Assembly: GCA_016713105.1 (NCBI GenBank)
Contig: JADJPS010000001.1
Coordinates: forward strand, 1-64,000
Source: Devosia sp.
GTDB taxonomy: Bacteria > Pseudomonadota > Alphaproteobacteria > Rhizobiales > Devosiaceae
Direction of reading: 5' to 3'
DNA length: 64,000 nucleotides
Made by a program: the position numbers and the translations under genes. Positions 46,899-56,188 of this stretch are shown piece by piece; the stretch's first letter is position 1, and the number at the start of each line of letters is the position of its first letter. The notes under the pieces were generated by a model that made no database searches, was not told the DNA's origin, and was given only the letters and a program-made list of their open reading frames with translations.

Positions 46899-48711
46899 CT
46901 GACCACGCGGCGTGCCAGCCGTGTCTGCCCGTGCGCCGTCTTGGCCCAGAAATACGGCCGGGTCAGCAGCTCGTGAAGCGCCTGCGCCGCCGCCACCGAG
47001 TGCAGCAGCCAGTAGGCCGGCAGCAGCACCTGGTAGCCGAGCAGCTCGGGCCTGCCGATCCGCAGCAGGCCGGCCACCACCAGCGCTGCCGCGCCCCCAT
47101 AGCCGATCAGCACGACGCCGAGGCTGGCCAACTCCCACGGTCCGAAGGTTGCGGGCGCGGCGCCCGGCCAGAGCAGCGCGGCGACGACGCTCAGCATGAA
47201 GGTGGCATGCAGCGGCGCCGACAGGATCAGGCTCCCCACGTAGATCTGGAAGGCGATGAAGCCGCGCCAGCCGATATCCTCGAGGAAGCGCCCCGGCCGC
47301 CGGTTGTGCACGAGGAACGTCTGCATCCAGCCCTTCACCCAGCGCGTGCGCTGTCGCATCCAGCTCTCCAGCGTCACCGGCGCCTCCTCGCGGGTGCGGC
47401 TCGCCATCGTCGCGGTGCGATAGCGCAGGCGCGACAGTCGTACGCCGAGGTCGGCATCCTCGGTGACATTGAACGCATCCCACCCCCCCACCTCGCGGAG
47501 CGCCGCGACGCGGAAATGGTTGCTGGTGCCGCCCAGCGGCATCGGCAGCTTCAGTCGTGCCAGCAGCGGCAGCATCAGCCCGAACTGTCCCGCATACTCG
47601 CCGGCGAACAGGGCCGTCAGGGCATTCTCTCCGGCATTGTCGATCACCAGTTCCGCCTGCAGGCAGTCGATTTCCGGCTGCGCCGCAAACCGGCTGGCGG
47701 CGTGCCGCAATTGTCCGGGGTCGGGAATGTCCTCGGCGTCGTAGATCACCAGGTGCTCGCCCCGCGCCAGCGGCAGCGCATAGTTCAGCGCCTTGGGCTT
47801 GGTTGCGGGCAGCGCCTCGGGCACCACCACCAGCTCGAATCGGGGGTCACCGAGGTGTCGCCGCACCGCCTCCAGCGTCTCCGGGCTGCGCGATTCGACG
47901 ATGAACTTGATGTCGAGCTTCTCGGCCGGGTAGTCGAGAGCCCGCATCGCCGCAACCAGCTGGTCGACCATGTGCGCCTCGTCCGCAGCGGAATCAGCAC
48001 GCTGTAGACCGGCAGTCCGCCGTCGGCGAGCAGCGTCGGCGGCGGCTCCGCCGACCGCGGCGACAGCGCCGCCCACAGCCGGAGCGCGGCAGGCGCGACC
48101 AGCATCAGCGAGACCAGCGGCACCAGCACCGGACGCAGCACGAACGGGGATGCTGCCGCCAGCCCGACCAGCGTCAGGATGGCCACGACGAACAGCGCCC
48201 GGCGCAGCGGGAGGAGATCGCGATGCCCGCTTGCCGATGGCCAGCGCTGCGACAGGCGCTGGCAGGCCGCATCGAGCAGCTGCACCTCGCTGGCGCGGGC
48301 GAGGTCGGCGCGGATCGCCGCCGGCGGCACCACGCAGAAGCCGCGCCGGAACCCCTCGTTCGCTTCGGCGTGTCCCCTGAGCGTCACGAACTGCGCGAAG
48401 CGCGGCGCCGCAAACACCACCTCCCGTCCCAGCAGCCGCGCCCGCACCGCGCGGATCTCGGCCATCGCATCGAGCCTGCGCATCTGCGTGCTGCCGTCGA
48501 CCAGCCGCGGGATCGCCTCGGCAAACGCCAATCCGGCCCAGTCCGCCGCCCGCGCCATCACCTCCCCGCTGGTCAGCTCGAACCGGTGCGCGACATAGTC
48601 GAGCGGGTCGACCTCGAGCCCGAGTGCCGCCTCCAGGTGCGCGCGCGCTGCCGCCGCGTCCGTAATTCTGCCGGCCAGTATTGCCAGCATCAGGGCAGTC
48701 GCGTCCGACAC
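46886..48711 (-). pseudogene. Membrane-bound family 2 glycosyltransferase, one frameshift
   Basis: About 608 aa after one correction. A cytoplasmic N-terminal region (about 190 aa, like the type II secretion/Bcs-associated N domain) leads to two membrane helices (LFVVAILTLVGLAAASPFVL first). A GT2 catalytic domain follows, with the nucleotide-sugar DxD in IYDAEDIPDPGQL, second acidic EDADLG, and the QxxRW motif (RQRTRWVKGWMQ), then three or four more helices. The break is at the CC 47983-47984. This is a processive or transferase-type enzyme for an exopolysaccharide or glycan. It converges on dadA with a 13-base overlap. Confidence 0.83.
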
Positions 48712-48892
48712 GGCGCCCCCGGAAGTATGATTTGAACAATATTGCCTCGGGGCGATTAGTGATCAGACGGCCGCAGCCGTCAATAGTGTTGCGTCCGGGG
48801 CGGCGGCAAAGGCGGGGAGCAGGCGCCGCAAGTGCCTCGCCTTTGCTGCGGTTTTGCGCAATATGCGAGGCACACGCCGCTGCCGGATTCCG

Positions 48893-49717
48893 ATGCGCCT
48901 CCTCGTCCCAGCCCTCGTCTCGACCCTGCTCCTGCTCCTTGCCCTGCCGGCGTCGGCCCTGGCCCAGGCGCTGCCTTACCACGTCGACCCGGGGGCGCGG
49001 GAGATCGTGCCCAATCTCACCGCCGTGCCGACCATCCGCTTCCTCACCACTGCCGATTTTCCGCCGTTCAACTTCCGCGACGAGAAGGGCGAACTGGTCG
49101 GCTTCAATGTCGATCTGGCCCGCGCCCTGTGCAACGATCTCGGCATTGCCTGCACCGTGCAGGCCTGGCCCTGGGACCAGGCGGCCCGTGCGCTCGAGGA
49201 CAAGCAGGGCGACGCCCTGATCGCCGGCCTCGCGATCACGCCGGAGAACGGCGCGCTTTTCGATTTCTCGAACATCTACCTGATGCTGCCGGGACGCTTC
49301 GTGACCCCGCTCGCTGCCGCCGAGGGGTTCGATCCGGCCGGGCTCGCCGGCAAGCGCGTCGCCGTCCGCCGGGGATCGACCCATGCCGAGTTCGTCCGGC
49401 GTTACGTTTCCGGGGCGACGCTCGCCGAGTTCGACACCGAGATCGCCGCCCTCGACATGCTGGAGAAGGGTGAGGTCGACGCCTTCTTCGGCGATGGCCT
49501 GCGTGCCGCGTTCTGGCTCAACAGCCATGTCGGCTGCTGCGATTTCGCCGGCGAGCCGTATTTCCGCCCGGACCTGTTCGGCGAGGGCCTCGCCATCGCG
49601 CTGCCCGCCGGCCACGACGCGGTGCGTCAGGCCATCGACTACGGCCTCGGCCGCCTGAAGCGCTCCGGCGTCTACGACGAACTCTACCTGCGCTGGTTCC
49701 CGGTCAGCTTCTACTAG
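48893..49717 (+). CDS. Amino-acid-type ABC substrate-binding protein
   Basis: About 274 aa, SBP_bac_3 family. The signal peptide is MRLLVPALVSTLLLLLALPA with cleavage after ALA. The mature part has the conserved IRFLTTADFPPFNFRDEKGE and GFNVDLARALCNDL start and a C-terminal LKRSGVYDELYLRWF. It would bind polar amino acids or similar small ligands. No permease or ATPase is adjacent, so it is an orphan binding protein or a sensor. ATG 48893 is chosen since the signal peptide begins there. Confidence 0.88.
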   Translation: MRLLVPALVSTLLLLLALPASALAQALPYHVDPGAREIVPNLTAVPTIRFLTTADFPPFNFRDEKGELVGFNVDLARALCNDLGIACTVQAWPWDQAARALEDKQGDALIAGLAITPENGALFDFSNIYLMLPGRFVTPLAAAEGFDPAGLAGKRVAVRRGSTHAEFVRRYVSGATLAEFDTEIAALDMLEKGEVDAFFGDGLRAAFWLNSHVGCCDFAGEPYFRPDLFGEGLAIALPAGHDAVRQAIDYGLGRLKRSGVYDELYLRWFPVSFY

Positions 49718-49759
49718 GAACGCCTTGCCCGGCCGAACCACCAGGGCGTGGCGCGGGGT

Positions 49760-50164
49760 TTACGCCCGGCGCATGCGGGCGCGGGCGCTGGCCTCGATCG
49801 CCGCCGTCACCAGCCGGTCGACCGAGAGCTTGTCGCGCAGCATCTCGAGCAGGCGCAGTTGCTCCTGCGGCAGGTGCAGGTCCACCGCGGCAACCTCCAC
49901 CGCAAACGCATAGGCCGTGTCCTGAAGGCGCTCGGGCAACGCCGCCACGGCGGCGTCGAGCACGCCGTCGAGGCCTTCGCTGTTGACCCGGTCCACCGCG
50001 GCATTGGCCACTGCCTCGAGGCGGGCCTTGTCGAAGCCCTCGAAGGCCGGCGAGCGGATGATCAGGTCCTCGATCGAGTCGAGCTCGTGCGAGGAAATGC
50101 CCTCGTCCGAGGAGGCGGTCACCACCATGATGGAGATCAGGGCGTCGTGCAGCGAGAGGGCCAT
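49760..50164 (-). CDS. TerB-like tellurite-resistance-family protein
   Basis: About 134 aa, all-helical. The pattern ALISIMVVTASSDEGISSHE then DLIIRSPAFEGFDK and LHLPQEQLRLLEMLRDKLSV resembles the TerB fold, with its acidic metal-binding residues in the first helix pair (S-D-E-G). ATG 50164 is preferred; ATG 50194 is possible. TerB proteins are linked to envelope stress and tellurite resistance, but the role of stand-alone members is unclear. It is divergent from lysK. Confidence 0.7.
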   Translation of the reverse strand: MALSLHDALISIMVVTASSDEGISSHELDSIEDLIIRSPAFEGFDKARLEAVANAAVDRVNSEGLDGVLDAAVAALPERLQDTAYAFAVEVAAVDLHLPQEQLRLLEMLRDKLSVDRLVTAAIEASARARMRRA

Positions 50165-50300
50165 CTTCGTTCCCGAAAGGCTGAGGGTGCGCATACCTAG
50201 GCATCGCCGAAACGCTTGGCAAGGCTGCTCTCCATTGACGCGGGGACATGGCTGGGGCAATTGAGCAGCCTCCTCAACCTCATCCCTGACGAGGCCCCCC

Positions 50301-51914
50301 GTGCCCGCGAGCCTGCCCACCCTCGATCCTGCCCTGTTCGATGCCGCGCAGTCCGCGCGGGCCTGGCCGTTCGAGGAAGCGCGCAAACTCGTGGCCCGCG
50401 TCGAAAGGCGCGGCTTGACCGAAGTCCTGTTCGAAACCGGCTACGGCCCCTCGGGCCTGCCGCATATCGGCACCTTCGGCGAAGTGGCGCGCACCACCAT
50501 GGTGCGCACCGCCTTCCGCCTGCTCACCCGCGACCAGGTGCCGACCCGGCTGCTCTGCTTCTCCGACGATATGGACGGCATGCGCAAGATCCCGGACAAC
50601 GTGCCGTCCAGGGCCTTCCTCGAGCCCTATATCCAGATGCCGCTCACCTCGGTGCCGGACCCCTGGACCAACGAGTTCGAGAGCTTCGGCGCCCACAACA
50701 ACGCCATGCTGCGCCGCTTCCTCGATACCTTCGGCTTCAACTACGAATTCGCCAGCGCCACCGAATACTACAAGGCCGGCAAGTTCGACGCCGTGCTGCG
50801 CCGCGCCGCCGAGCGCTATGACGACATCATGGCCGTGATGCTCCCCACCCTCGGCTCCGAGCGGCAGGAGACCTATTCGCCGTTCCTCCCCATCTCGCCG
50901 CAATCGGGCCGCGTGCTCTACGTCCCCATGAAGCACGTCGATGCCGTCGCCGGCACCGTCACCTTCGACGACGAGGACGGCACCGAGACCACGCTCCCGG
51001 TCACCGGCGGCCACGTCAAGCTGCAGTGGAAGCCTGATTTCGGCATGCGCTGGGCCGCGCTCGGCGTCGATTTCGAGATGTTCGGCAAGGACCACCAGAC
51101 CAACGCCCATCTCTATGACCGCATCTGCGAGATCCTCGGCGGCGTCGCCCCCGAGCACTATGTCTACGAACTCTTCCTCGACGAGAACGGCCAGAAGATC
51201 TCGAAGTCCAAGGGCAATGGCCTCACCATCGACGAGTGGCTGACCTATGCCTCGACCGAGAGCCTGGGGCTCTACATGTTCCAGAAGCCGCGGGTCGCCA
51301 AGCGGCTCTATTTCGACGTCATCCCGCGCGCCATGGACGAGTACTACGCCTTCGTCGAGGCCTACCAGGCGCAGGATGTTGCCGCGCGCCTCGAAAACCC
51401 GGCCTTCCACGTGCATTTCGGCCATCCGCCGGCCGCCACCATGCCGATCACCTTCAGCCTGCTGCTGAACATCACCTCGGCCTCCAATGCCCACGATACC
51501 GACGTGCTCTGGGGCTTCATCTCGCGCTACGTGCCGGGCGCCACCGCCGCCACCGAGCCCGAGCTCGACCGGCTGGCGGGCTATGCGGTGCGCTATTTCA
51601 ACGACCGGGTGAAGCCGACCAAGACCTTCCGCGCCGCCACCGACAGGGAACGGGCCGCGCTCCAGGACCTCGCCGACCAGCTTGCGCCCTTCGAGGGCAC
51701 GCGCAGCGCCGAGGACCTGCAGAACCTCGTCTACGAGGTCGGCAAGGCCCACACCTTCGAGCCGCTGCGCGATTGGTTCGGCGCCATCTACCAGGTCCTG
51801 CTCGGCGCCGACCAGGGCCCGCGCTTCGGCTCCTTCATCGCCCTTTACGGCGTGGCCGAGACCCGCAGGCTCATCGCCGACGCCCTGGCGGGAAAGCTGC
51901 TGAAAGCGGCCTAG
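50301..51914 (+). CDS. lysK: Lysyl-tRNA synthetase, class I
   Basis: A 537-aa class I LysRS, the archaeal-type enzyme that replaces class II LysRS in many alphaproteobacteria and some spirochaetes. It charges tRNA-Lys. The HIGH-type motif is [11 protein letters not shown] (about residues 50-60), and the KMSKS loop is KISKSKGNG (about 298-306). The C-terminal helical anticodon-binding domain follows. GTG-type start codon at 50301. The presence of the class I form supports the alphaproteobacterial placement. Confidence 0.95.
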   Translation: MPASLPTLDPALFDAAQSARAWPFEEARKLVARVERRGLTEVLFETGYGPSGLPHIGTFGEVARTTMVRTAFRLLTRDQVPTRLLCFSDDMDGMRKIPDNVPSRAFLEPYIQMPLTSVPDPWTNEFESFGAHNNAMLRRFLDTFGFNYEFASATEYYKAGKFDAVLRRAAERYDDIMAVMLPTLGSERQETYSPFLPISPQSGRVLYVPMKHVDAVAGTVTFDDEDGTETTLPVTGGHVKLQWKPDFGMRWAALGVDFEMFGKDHQTNAHLYDRICEILGGVAPEHYVYELFLDENGQKISKSKGNGLTIDEWLTYASTESLGLYMFQKPRVAKRLYFDVIPRAMDEYYAFVEAYQAQDVAARLENPAFHVHFGHPPAATMPITFSLLLNITSASNAHDTDVLWGFISRYVPGATAATEPELDRLAGYAVRYFNDRVKPTKTFRAATDRERAALQDLADQLAPFEGTRSAEDLQNLVYEVGKAHTFEPLRDWFGAIYQVLLGADQGPRFGSFIALYGVAETRRLIADALAGKLLKAA

Positions 51915-51938
51915 CTGGAGGAGTCGCCACCGCGTCCC

Positions 51939-52036
<98 letters not shown>

Positions 52037-52075
52037 CCCGTCAGATCGAGCGCTCGGCCCCGCAAAGCAGCCCGA

Positions 52076-52516
52076 TCAGAGCCGACGCCGGAAGAACACC
52101 ACGCGCTGGGTTTCGCCGAAGCCGAGCGCGGTGTGCATATGGTGGCTGGCGTCATTGTCGATGGCCGCGTCCGAGGCCAGTTCGCGGCAGTCGTGTTGGT
52201 GCGACCAGGCGGCTACGGCGGCGACCAGTTGCCGCGCCACGCCCTGCCGCCTGGCGTCCTCCACCACGTAGATCCCCTCGAGAAAGCCGACCGGCGATGT
52301 CTCGCAGCCATTGACATGGTCGCGGCGGATCGAGGCTTCCGCAAAGCCCAGTGCTCGTCCGCCGTCGTCACGCGCGACAAACGCCGCCTGGTCGGCGTTG
52401 GCGAGGAGCGCGGCGATCTCCTCGGGGCTTTCTTCCGCCGCGTCGGGCCACAGGGCGATGCGCAGCGCCAGCCAGTCTGCGACATCGGTCGCACCGGCTC
52501 GCGTGATCCCGATCAC
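52076..52516 (-). CDS. GNAT N-acetyltransferase (aminoglycoside 6'-type-like)
   Basis: A 146-aa GNAT protein that would transfer an acetyl group from acetyl-CoA. The acetyl-CoA loop is VVEDARRQGVARQLVAA (R-x-x-G-x-A), and the C-terminal HTALGFGETQRVVFF matches aminoglycoside 6'-N-acetyltransferases (AAC(6')-Ib/Ie-type 'lGFeEvervv'). It starts with GTG inside the stop of the S24 repressor gene (GTGA overlap), so the two are translationally coupled. Whether it acts on aminoglycosides cannot be told from sequence. Confidence 0.87.
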   Translation of the reverse strand: MIGITRAGATDVADWLALRIALWPDAAEESPEEIAALLANADQAAFVARDDGGRALGFAEASIRRDHVNGCETSPVGFLEGIYVVEDARRQGVARQLVAAVAAWSHQHDCRELASDAAIDNDASHHMHTALGFGETQRVVFFRRRL

Positions 52517-53154
52517 TGGCTCGCCCAGATGATTCGTCCGATCCCCTCGACGTCGGAAACCGGTACCACCCGCGGCTGATGCGCCGGGTTGATCGAGTGC
52601 AGTTCCAGCACCCGCAATGTCTGCCGGTAGAGAATCTTGACCAGCACTTCGCCGTCTCGCGTCCGCACCACCACCCGGTCGCCGCGTCGCACCTGTGCGG
52701 TCGGCGAGACCACGATGATGTCGCCGTCGCGATACAGCGGCAGCATCGAATCGCCGGTGACCTCGAGCGCGTAGCTGCCATCCTCGGCGGCGAGCGGCAG
52801 CGGCACCTCGTCCCAGCCCTGGCCGGCCGGAAATCCCGCCGAATCGAAGAACCCGCCCGAGCCGGCCTGGGCGAGGCCGAGCAGCGGCACCGAGGGGCGG
52901 GGCAGCAGGCTCGGCAGCTGCAGGTAGGCGCCGCCGCCCGACAGGAACGCATCGAAGCTCTCGCCCGTCGCCTCCAGCACCTTGGCGATGCTCTCGGTCG
53001 ACGGCCAGCGCTCCCGGCCGTCCTTGCTTACCCGCTTGGATTTGTTGAATGCCGTGGCGTCGAGTCCGGCGAGGCGGGCAAGTCCGGAGGCCGACAGGCT
53101 GTGCCGCTCGGCGATCGCATCGATGGCGTTCCAGATATCGCGATGAGAGAGCAC
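52513..53154 (-). CDS. S24-type (LexA/CI-like) HTH repressor
   Basis: A 213-aa self-cleaving repressor. The N-terminal HTH is at about residues 15-65 (LSASGLARLAGLDATAFNKS). The peptidase S24 domain follows: the Ala97-Gly98 cleavage site in GLAQAGSGG, nucleophile S136 (GDSMLPLY) and general-base K173 (VLVKILYR). RecA-stimulated cleavage and DNA-damage response are the family's usual behaviour. It is first in a two-gene operon with the GNAT gene and divergent from the MgtC/DUF4010 gene. Confidence 0.9.
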   Translation of the reverse strand: MLSHRDIWNAIDAIAERHSLSASGLARLAGLDATAFNKSKRVSKDGRERWPSTESIAKVLEATGESFDAFLSGGGAYLQLPSLLPRPSVPLLGLAQAGSGGFFDSAGFPAGQGWDEVPLPLAAEDGSYALEVTGDSMLPLYRDGDIIVVSPTAQVRRGDRVVVRTRDGEVLVKILYRQTLRVLELHSINPAHQPRVVPVSDVEGIGRIIWASQ

Positions 53155-53317
53155 GCCGCTGCCAGCAATTTCGAGGAAACTTGTCCCACAAGGAAACTGG
53201 TCCTATCCTAGGTCCCGGTCCCTGCCTTGTAAAGCGGCGGCGACCGGGCGGGCGGGTGTTGCCCACCGCCTGCCGGCTCACTATCGCGTGTGGCCGGCGG
53301 GGGGAGGAGAGGATCGG

Positions 53318-54577
53318 ATGACCACCTTTGATCTGATCGTGCGGCTCGCGGTCGCCCTCGGCATCGGCCTTCTGGTTGGGCTCGAGCGCGGCTGGCAGAG
53401 CCGCGACGAGGAGGGGGGGCGCCGTGCCGCCGGCTTCCGCACCTTCGCGCTTTCCGGCCTGCTCGGTGGCGCCGCGGCCGTGCTCGGCAGTCTCACCGAT
53501 CCGGTCGTCCTCGGCTTCGTCTTCGTCGGCTACCTCGCGGTCTTCGCCGCCTTTCACTGGATCGAGGCGCGAGCCGAGCAGAACTTCAGCGTCACCGGCG
53601 TCGTCGCCGGTGGGCTGACCTTCGTGCTCGGGGCGATCGCGGTGCTCGGCGACGTGCTGCTCGCCGGCGCCGCGGCGGTCGCCATGACGCTGCTGCTGGC
53701 GCTGCGCGAGCAGCTGCATCGCTGGGTTGCCTCGCTGACCTGGCAGGAAATCCGCGCTGTGCTGACGCTCCTCGCCATGAGTTTCCTGCTGCTGCCCATC
53801 CTGCCGCGCCAGCCGGTCGATCCGTGGGGCGTGCTCAACCTGTTCGACATCTGGCTCTACGCCATCCTCATCGCCGCCATCTCGTTCGGCGGCTATGTCG
53901 CGGTGCGCGTCTTCGGCGATCGCCTCGGTGTGCTGATGGCCGCGCTCGCCGGTGGCCTCGCCTCGTCCACCGCCGTCACCGTGACCCTGGCGCGGCTCGG
54001 CAAGGAACATCCCGCCTCCGCGCGGCTGCTGGCAGCGGGCATCCTGGTGGCGGGAGTGGTGATGGCCGCACGCGTCGGCATCGTCGCCGTCGCCATCCAC
54101 CCGGCCCTGCTCGGGGTACTGGGCCCGCCCCTGGTCGCGCTCGGCCTCGTCCTCGCCATCGGTGCGGCGGCCCTGCTGCTCACGGCCGGGGCGGGCACGC
54201 GGCAATCGCCCCGCCTCGAGATCACCAACCCGCTCGCCCTCGCCACCGCCCTTCGTCTCGCTGCCTTCATCGCACTGGTGATCGTCGCGGCCGAACTGGC
54301 GCACCGCTTCGTCGGCGCCGGGGCGGTCCTCGCCGTCGCGGCGGTCTCCGGCATCGCCGATGTCGACGCCGTCACCGTCTCGATGGCGGGGCAGGCGGGC
54401 GGCGCCGTCGGCACCGCGACGGCGAGCCTCGCCATCCTCGTCGCGGTGGCCGTCAACACGCTGTCCAAGGCGGTGATCGCGGCCACGGCCGGCGGCCGCA
54501 CGATCGGCATGCTGGTCGGTGGCGTCAGCCTCGCCGCGCTGCTGGCGGCGGGCCTCTCCTGGATTTTCCTCGCCTGA
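53318..54577 (+). CDS. MgtC/SapB N-terminal plus DUF4010 membrane protein
   Basis: About 419 aa, almost all membrane helices (about twelve). The N-terminal 130 residues are MgtC/SapB-like (VALGIGLLVGLERGWQSRDE with the conserved GLERG motif). The C-terminal part is a DUF4010-type unit with AGGLASSTAVTVTLARLGKE. ATG 53318 has GGGGAGGAGAGG upstream. Members are proposed Mg2+ or small-solute transport or regulatory proteins; the ligand is unknown. Confidence 0.88.
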   Translation: MTTFDLIVRLAVALGIGLLVGLERGWQSRDEEGGRRAAGFRTFALSGLLGGAAAVLGSLTDPVVLGFVFVGYLAVFAAFHWIEARAEQNFSVTGVVAGGLTFVLGAIAVLGDVLLAGAAAVAMTLLLALREQLHRWVASLTWQEIRAVLTLLAMSFLLLPILPRQPVDPWGVLNLFDIWLYAILIAAISFGGYVAVRVFGDRLGVLMAALAGGLASSTAVTVTLARLGKEHPASARLLAAGILVAGVVMAARVGIVAVAIHPALLGVLGPPLVALGLVLAIGAAALLLTAGAGTRQSPRLEITNPLALATALRLAAFIALVIVAAELAHRFVGAGAVLAVAAVSGIADVDAVTVSMAGQAGGAVGTATASLAILVAVAVNTLSKAVIAATAGGRTIGMLVGGVSLAALLAAGLSWIFLA

Positions 54578-54627
54578 GCCGGCCCTCGGCCTTGCCTTCG
54601 CCGCCCGCCTCGCCCAGAACTCTCCCC

Positions 54628-54987
54628 ATGCAGCAAGCCGCCCCCGCATTCATCTACAAGGTTGCCGATCGCGAGGTGTACGAGGCCTCGCGGCAGGTCG
54701 GCCGCTTCCTCGGCCAGCCGGTCGATCACGCCGATGGCTACATCCACTTCTCGGCCGCCGCCCAGCTCGGGCAGACCATCCGGCTCTACTTCGCCGGCCT
54801 CTCCGGCCAGGTCCTGTTCCAGGTTGCGACCGCCCCGCTCGGCCAGGCCTTGCGCTGGGAGGCCTCGCGCGGCGGCGACCTCTTTCCGCACCTTTTCGGC
54901 GAGCTTCCGATGTCGGCGGTCGTCAACGCCGCCGTCCTCGATGTGCCCGCCGACGGCCAGGTGGCGCTGCCGGACTGGGTCAGATGA
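54628..54987 (+). CDS. DUF952 family protein
   Basis: A 119-aa protein of the DUF952 family, which resembles the ADP-ribosyltransferase-like / Tpt1-like fold. The conserved features are FIYKVADREVYEAS near the start, DGYIHFSAAAQL and FPHLFGELPMSAV. The catalytic role is unproved. Its stop overlaps the pyrD start by 4 bases (ATGA), a linkage often seen in alphaproteobacteria. Confidence 0.87.
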   Translation: MQQAAPAFIYKVADREVYEASRQVGRFLGQPVDHADGYIHFSAAAQLGQTIRLYFAGLSGQVLFQVATAPLGQALRWEASRGGDLFPHLFGELPMSAVVNAAVLDVPADGQVALPDWVR

Positions 54988-56093
54988 TCCTTTCCGGTCT
55001 CTCCCCACTGCTCCGCATCCCGCTCCTGTCGGGCCTGAGCCGCGAGGCGCTGCTCAGGATGGATCCCGAGATCGCCCATGGCGCCACCATCGCCGCCCTG
55101 CGCCTCGGCCTCGCGCCCGAGCAGGAGGGTGCCGATCCGCCGGAACTGCGCACGACCCTGTGCGGCCTCGACCTCAGGAACCCGGTCGGCATGGCCGCCG
55201 GCTTCGACAAGAATGCCGAGGTCCCCAAGCCCCTCGCGAAAATGGGCTTCGGCATGGTGGAGGTCGGCACCGTCACGCCGCGCCCGCAGCAGGGCAATCC
55301 CAGGCCGCGCCTGTTCCGCATCGCTGCCGCCGAGGGCGTCGTCAACCGCATGGGCTTCAACAATGAGGGGCACGAGGCCGCCTTCGCGCGGCTCAAGGGC
55401 GCCCGTGTCGGCGCCATTCTCGGGGTCAATATCGGGGCCAACAAGGATTCCGAGGATTTTGTCGCCGACTACGTCAAGGGCGTCACCCGCTTCGCCGAGG
55501 TCGCCGACTACCTGACCGTCAACATCTCCTCGCCCAACACTCCCGGCCTCAGGAACCTGCAGGCGGACGAGGCCCTGACCCGCCTTCTCGCCGCCGTGCT
55601 CAAGGCCCGCTCCAGGGCCTCGGTCCGCGTGCCGATCCTGCTCAAGCTCGCCCCGGATCTCGACGAGAAGGCCCTCGACGGCGTTGCGCGGGTGGTCCTC
55701 GCCACCGATCTCGACGGCCTCGTCATGAGCAACACCACCCTGAGCCGCGATGCCGTGGCGGGCATGGAAAATGCCACCGAAACCGGCGGCCTTTCCGGCA
55801 GGCCGCTGTTCAATCTCTCAACCATGCGCCTCGCGCAACTGCGCCAGCGCGTCGGCACCCTGCCGATCGTCGGGGTCGGCGGCATCCATTCGCCCGAAAG
55901 CGCCGTCGCCAAGTTCGAGGCCGGTGCCAATGCCATCCAGCTCTATTCCGCCCTGGTCTTCGGCGGCCTCGACCTGCTCGATCGTCTGAAGCGCGGCCTT
56001 GCCGCAGCGGTGCGGAGCCGGGGGCTGCACTCGGTCGCCGGGCTTACCGGCGCCACCACCGCCGAATGGGCCTCCGGCAGGGCCAGCCTCTAG
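54984..56093 (+). CDS. pyrD: Dihydroorotate dehydrogenase, class 2 (quinone)
   Basis: A 369-aa enzyme for the fourth step of pyrimidine synthesis: dihydroorotate to orotate with quinone as electron acceptor, at the inner membrane. The N-terminal 45 residues are the helical quinone tunnel (HGATIAALRLG). The FMN barrel has NPVGMAAGFDKNAE, the catalytic Ser in NISSPNTPGL (class 2 uses Ser), and GVGGIHSPESAVAKFEAGA for the FMN phosphate. ATG overlaps the DUF952 stop. Confidence 0.97.
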   Translation: MILSGLSPLLRIPLLSGLSREALLRMDPEIAHGATIAALRLGLAPEQEGADPPELRTTLCGLDLRNPVGMAAGFDKNAEVPKPLAKMGFGMVEVGTVTPRPQQGNPRPRLFRIAAAEGVVNRMGFNNEGHEAAFARLKGARVGAILGVNIGANKDSEDFVADYVKGVTRFAEVADYLTVNISSPNTPGLRNLQADEALTRLLAAVLKARSRASVRVPILLKLAPDLDEKALDGVARVVLATDLDGLVMSNTTLSRDAVAGMENATETGGLSGRPLFNLSTMRLAQLRQRVGTLPIVGVGGIHSPESAVAKFEAGANAIQLYSALVFGGLDLLDRLKRGLAAAVRSRGLHSVAGLTGATTAEWASGRASL

Positions 56094-56133
56094 CGCGGGC
56101 TTGCTCGTCTCCAGCCAGGCGCACCGGACGGCA

Positions 56134-56160
56134 CCTCCCCCTTGACGGGGGAGGTTGGGG
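56134..56160. terminator. C/G hairpin between convergent pyrD and MATE genes
   Basis: CCTCCCCC-TTGAC-GGGGGAGG (8-bp stem, 56134-56141 with 56147-56154) followed by TTGGGG. It is one of the dispersed G/C hairpins and probably works as a bidirectional terminator. Confidence 0.65.
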
Positions 56161-56188
56161 GGGTGTGCAGCTCGCTCCAAGGCCGGGG

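Noticed and set aside
46886..49741. A single open frame of about 950 aa on the minus strand
   Set aside because: Only the part up to about 47980 matches the glycosyltransferase; the rest is an out-of-phase reading of GC-rich DNA over other genes. The real N-terminus is in another frame (to 48711).
52076..54649. An 857-aa frame ending in the GNAT protein
   Set aside because: It runs opposite to the MgtC/DUF4010 gene. The GNAT family start with GTGA overlap at 52516 is natural.
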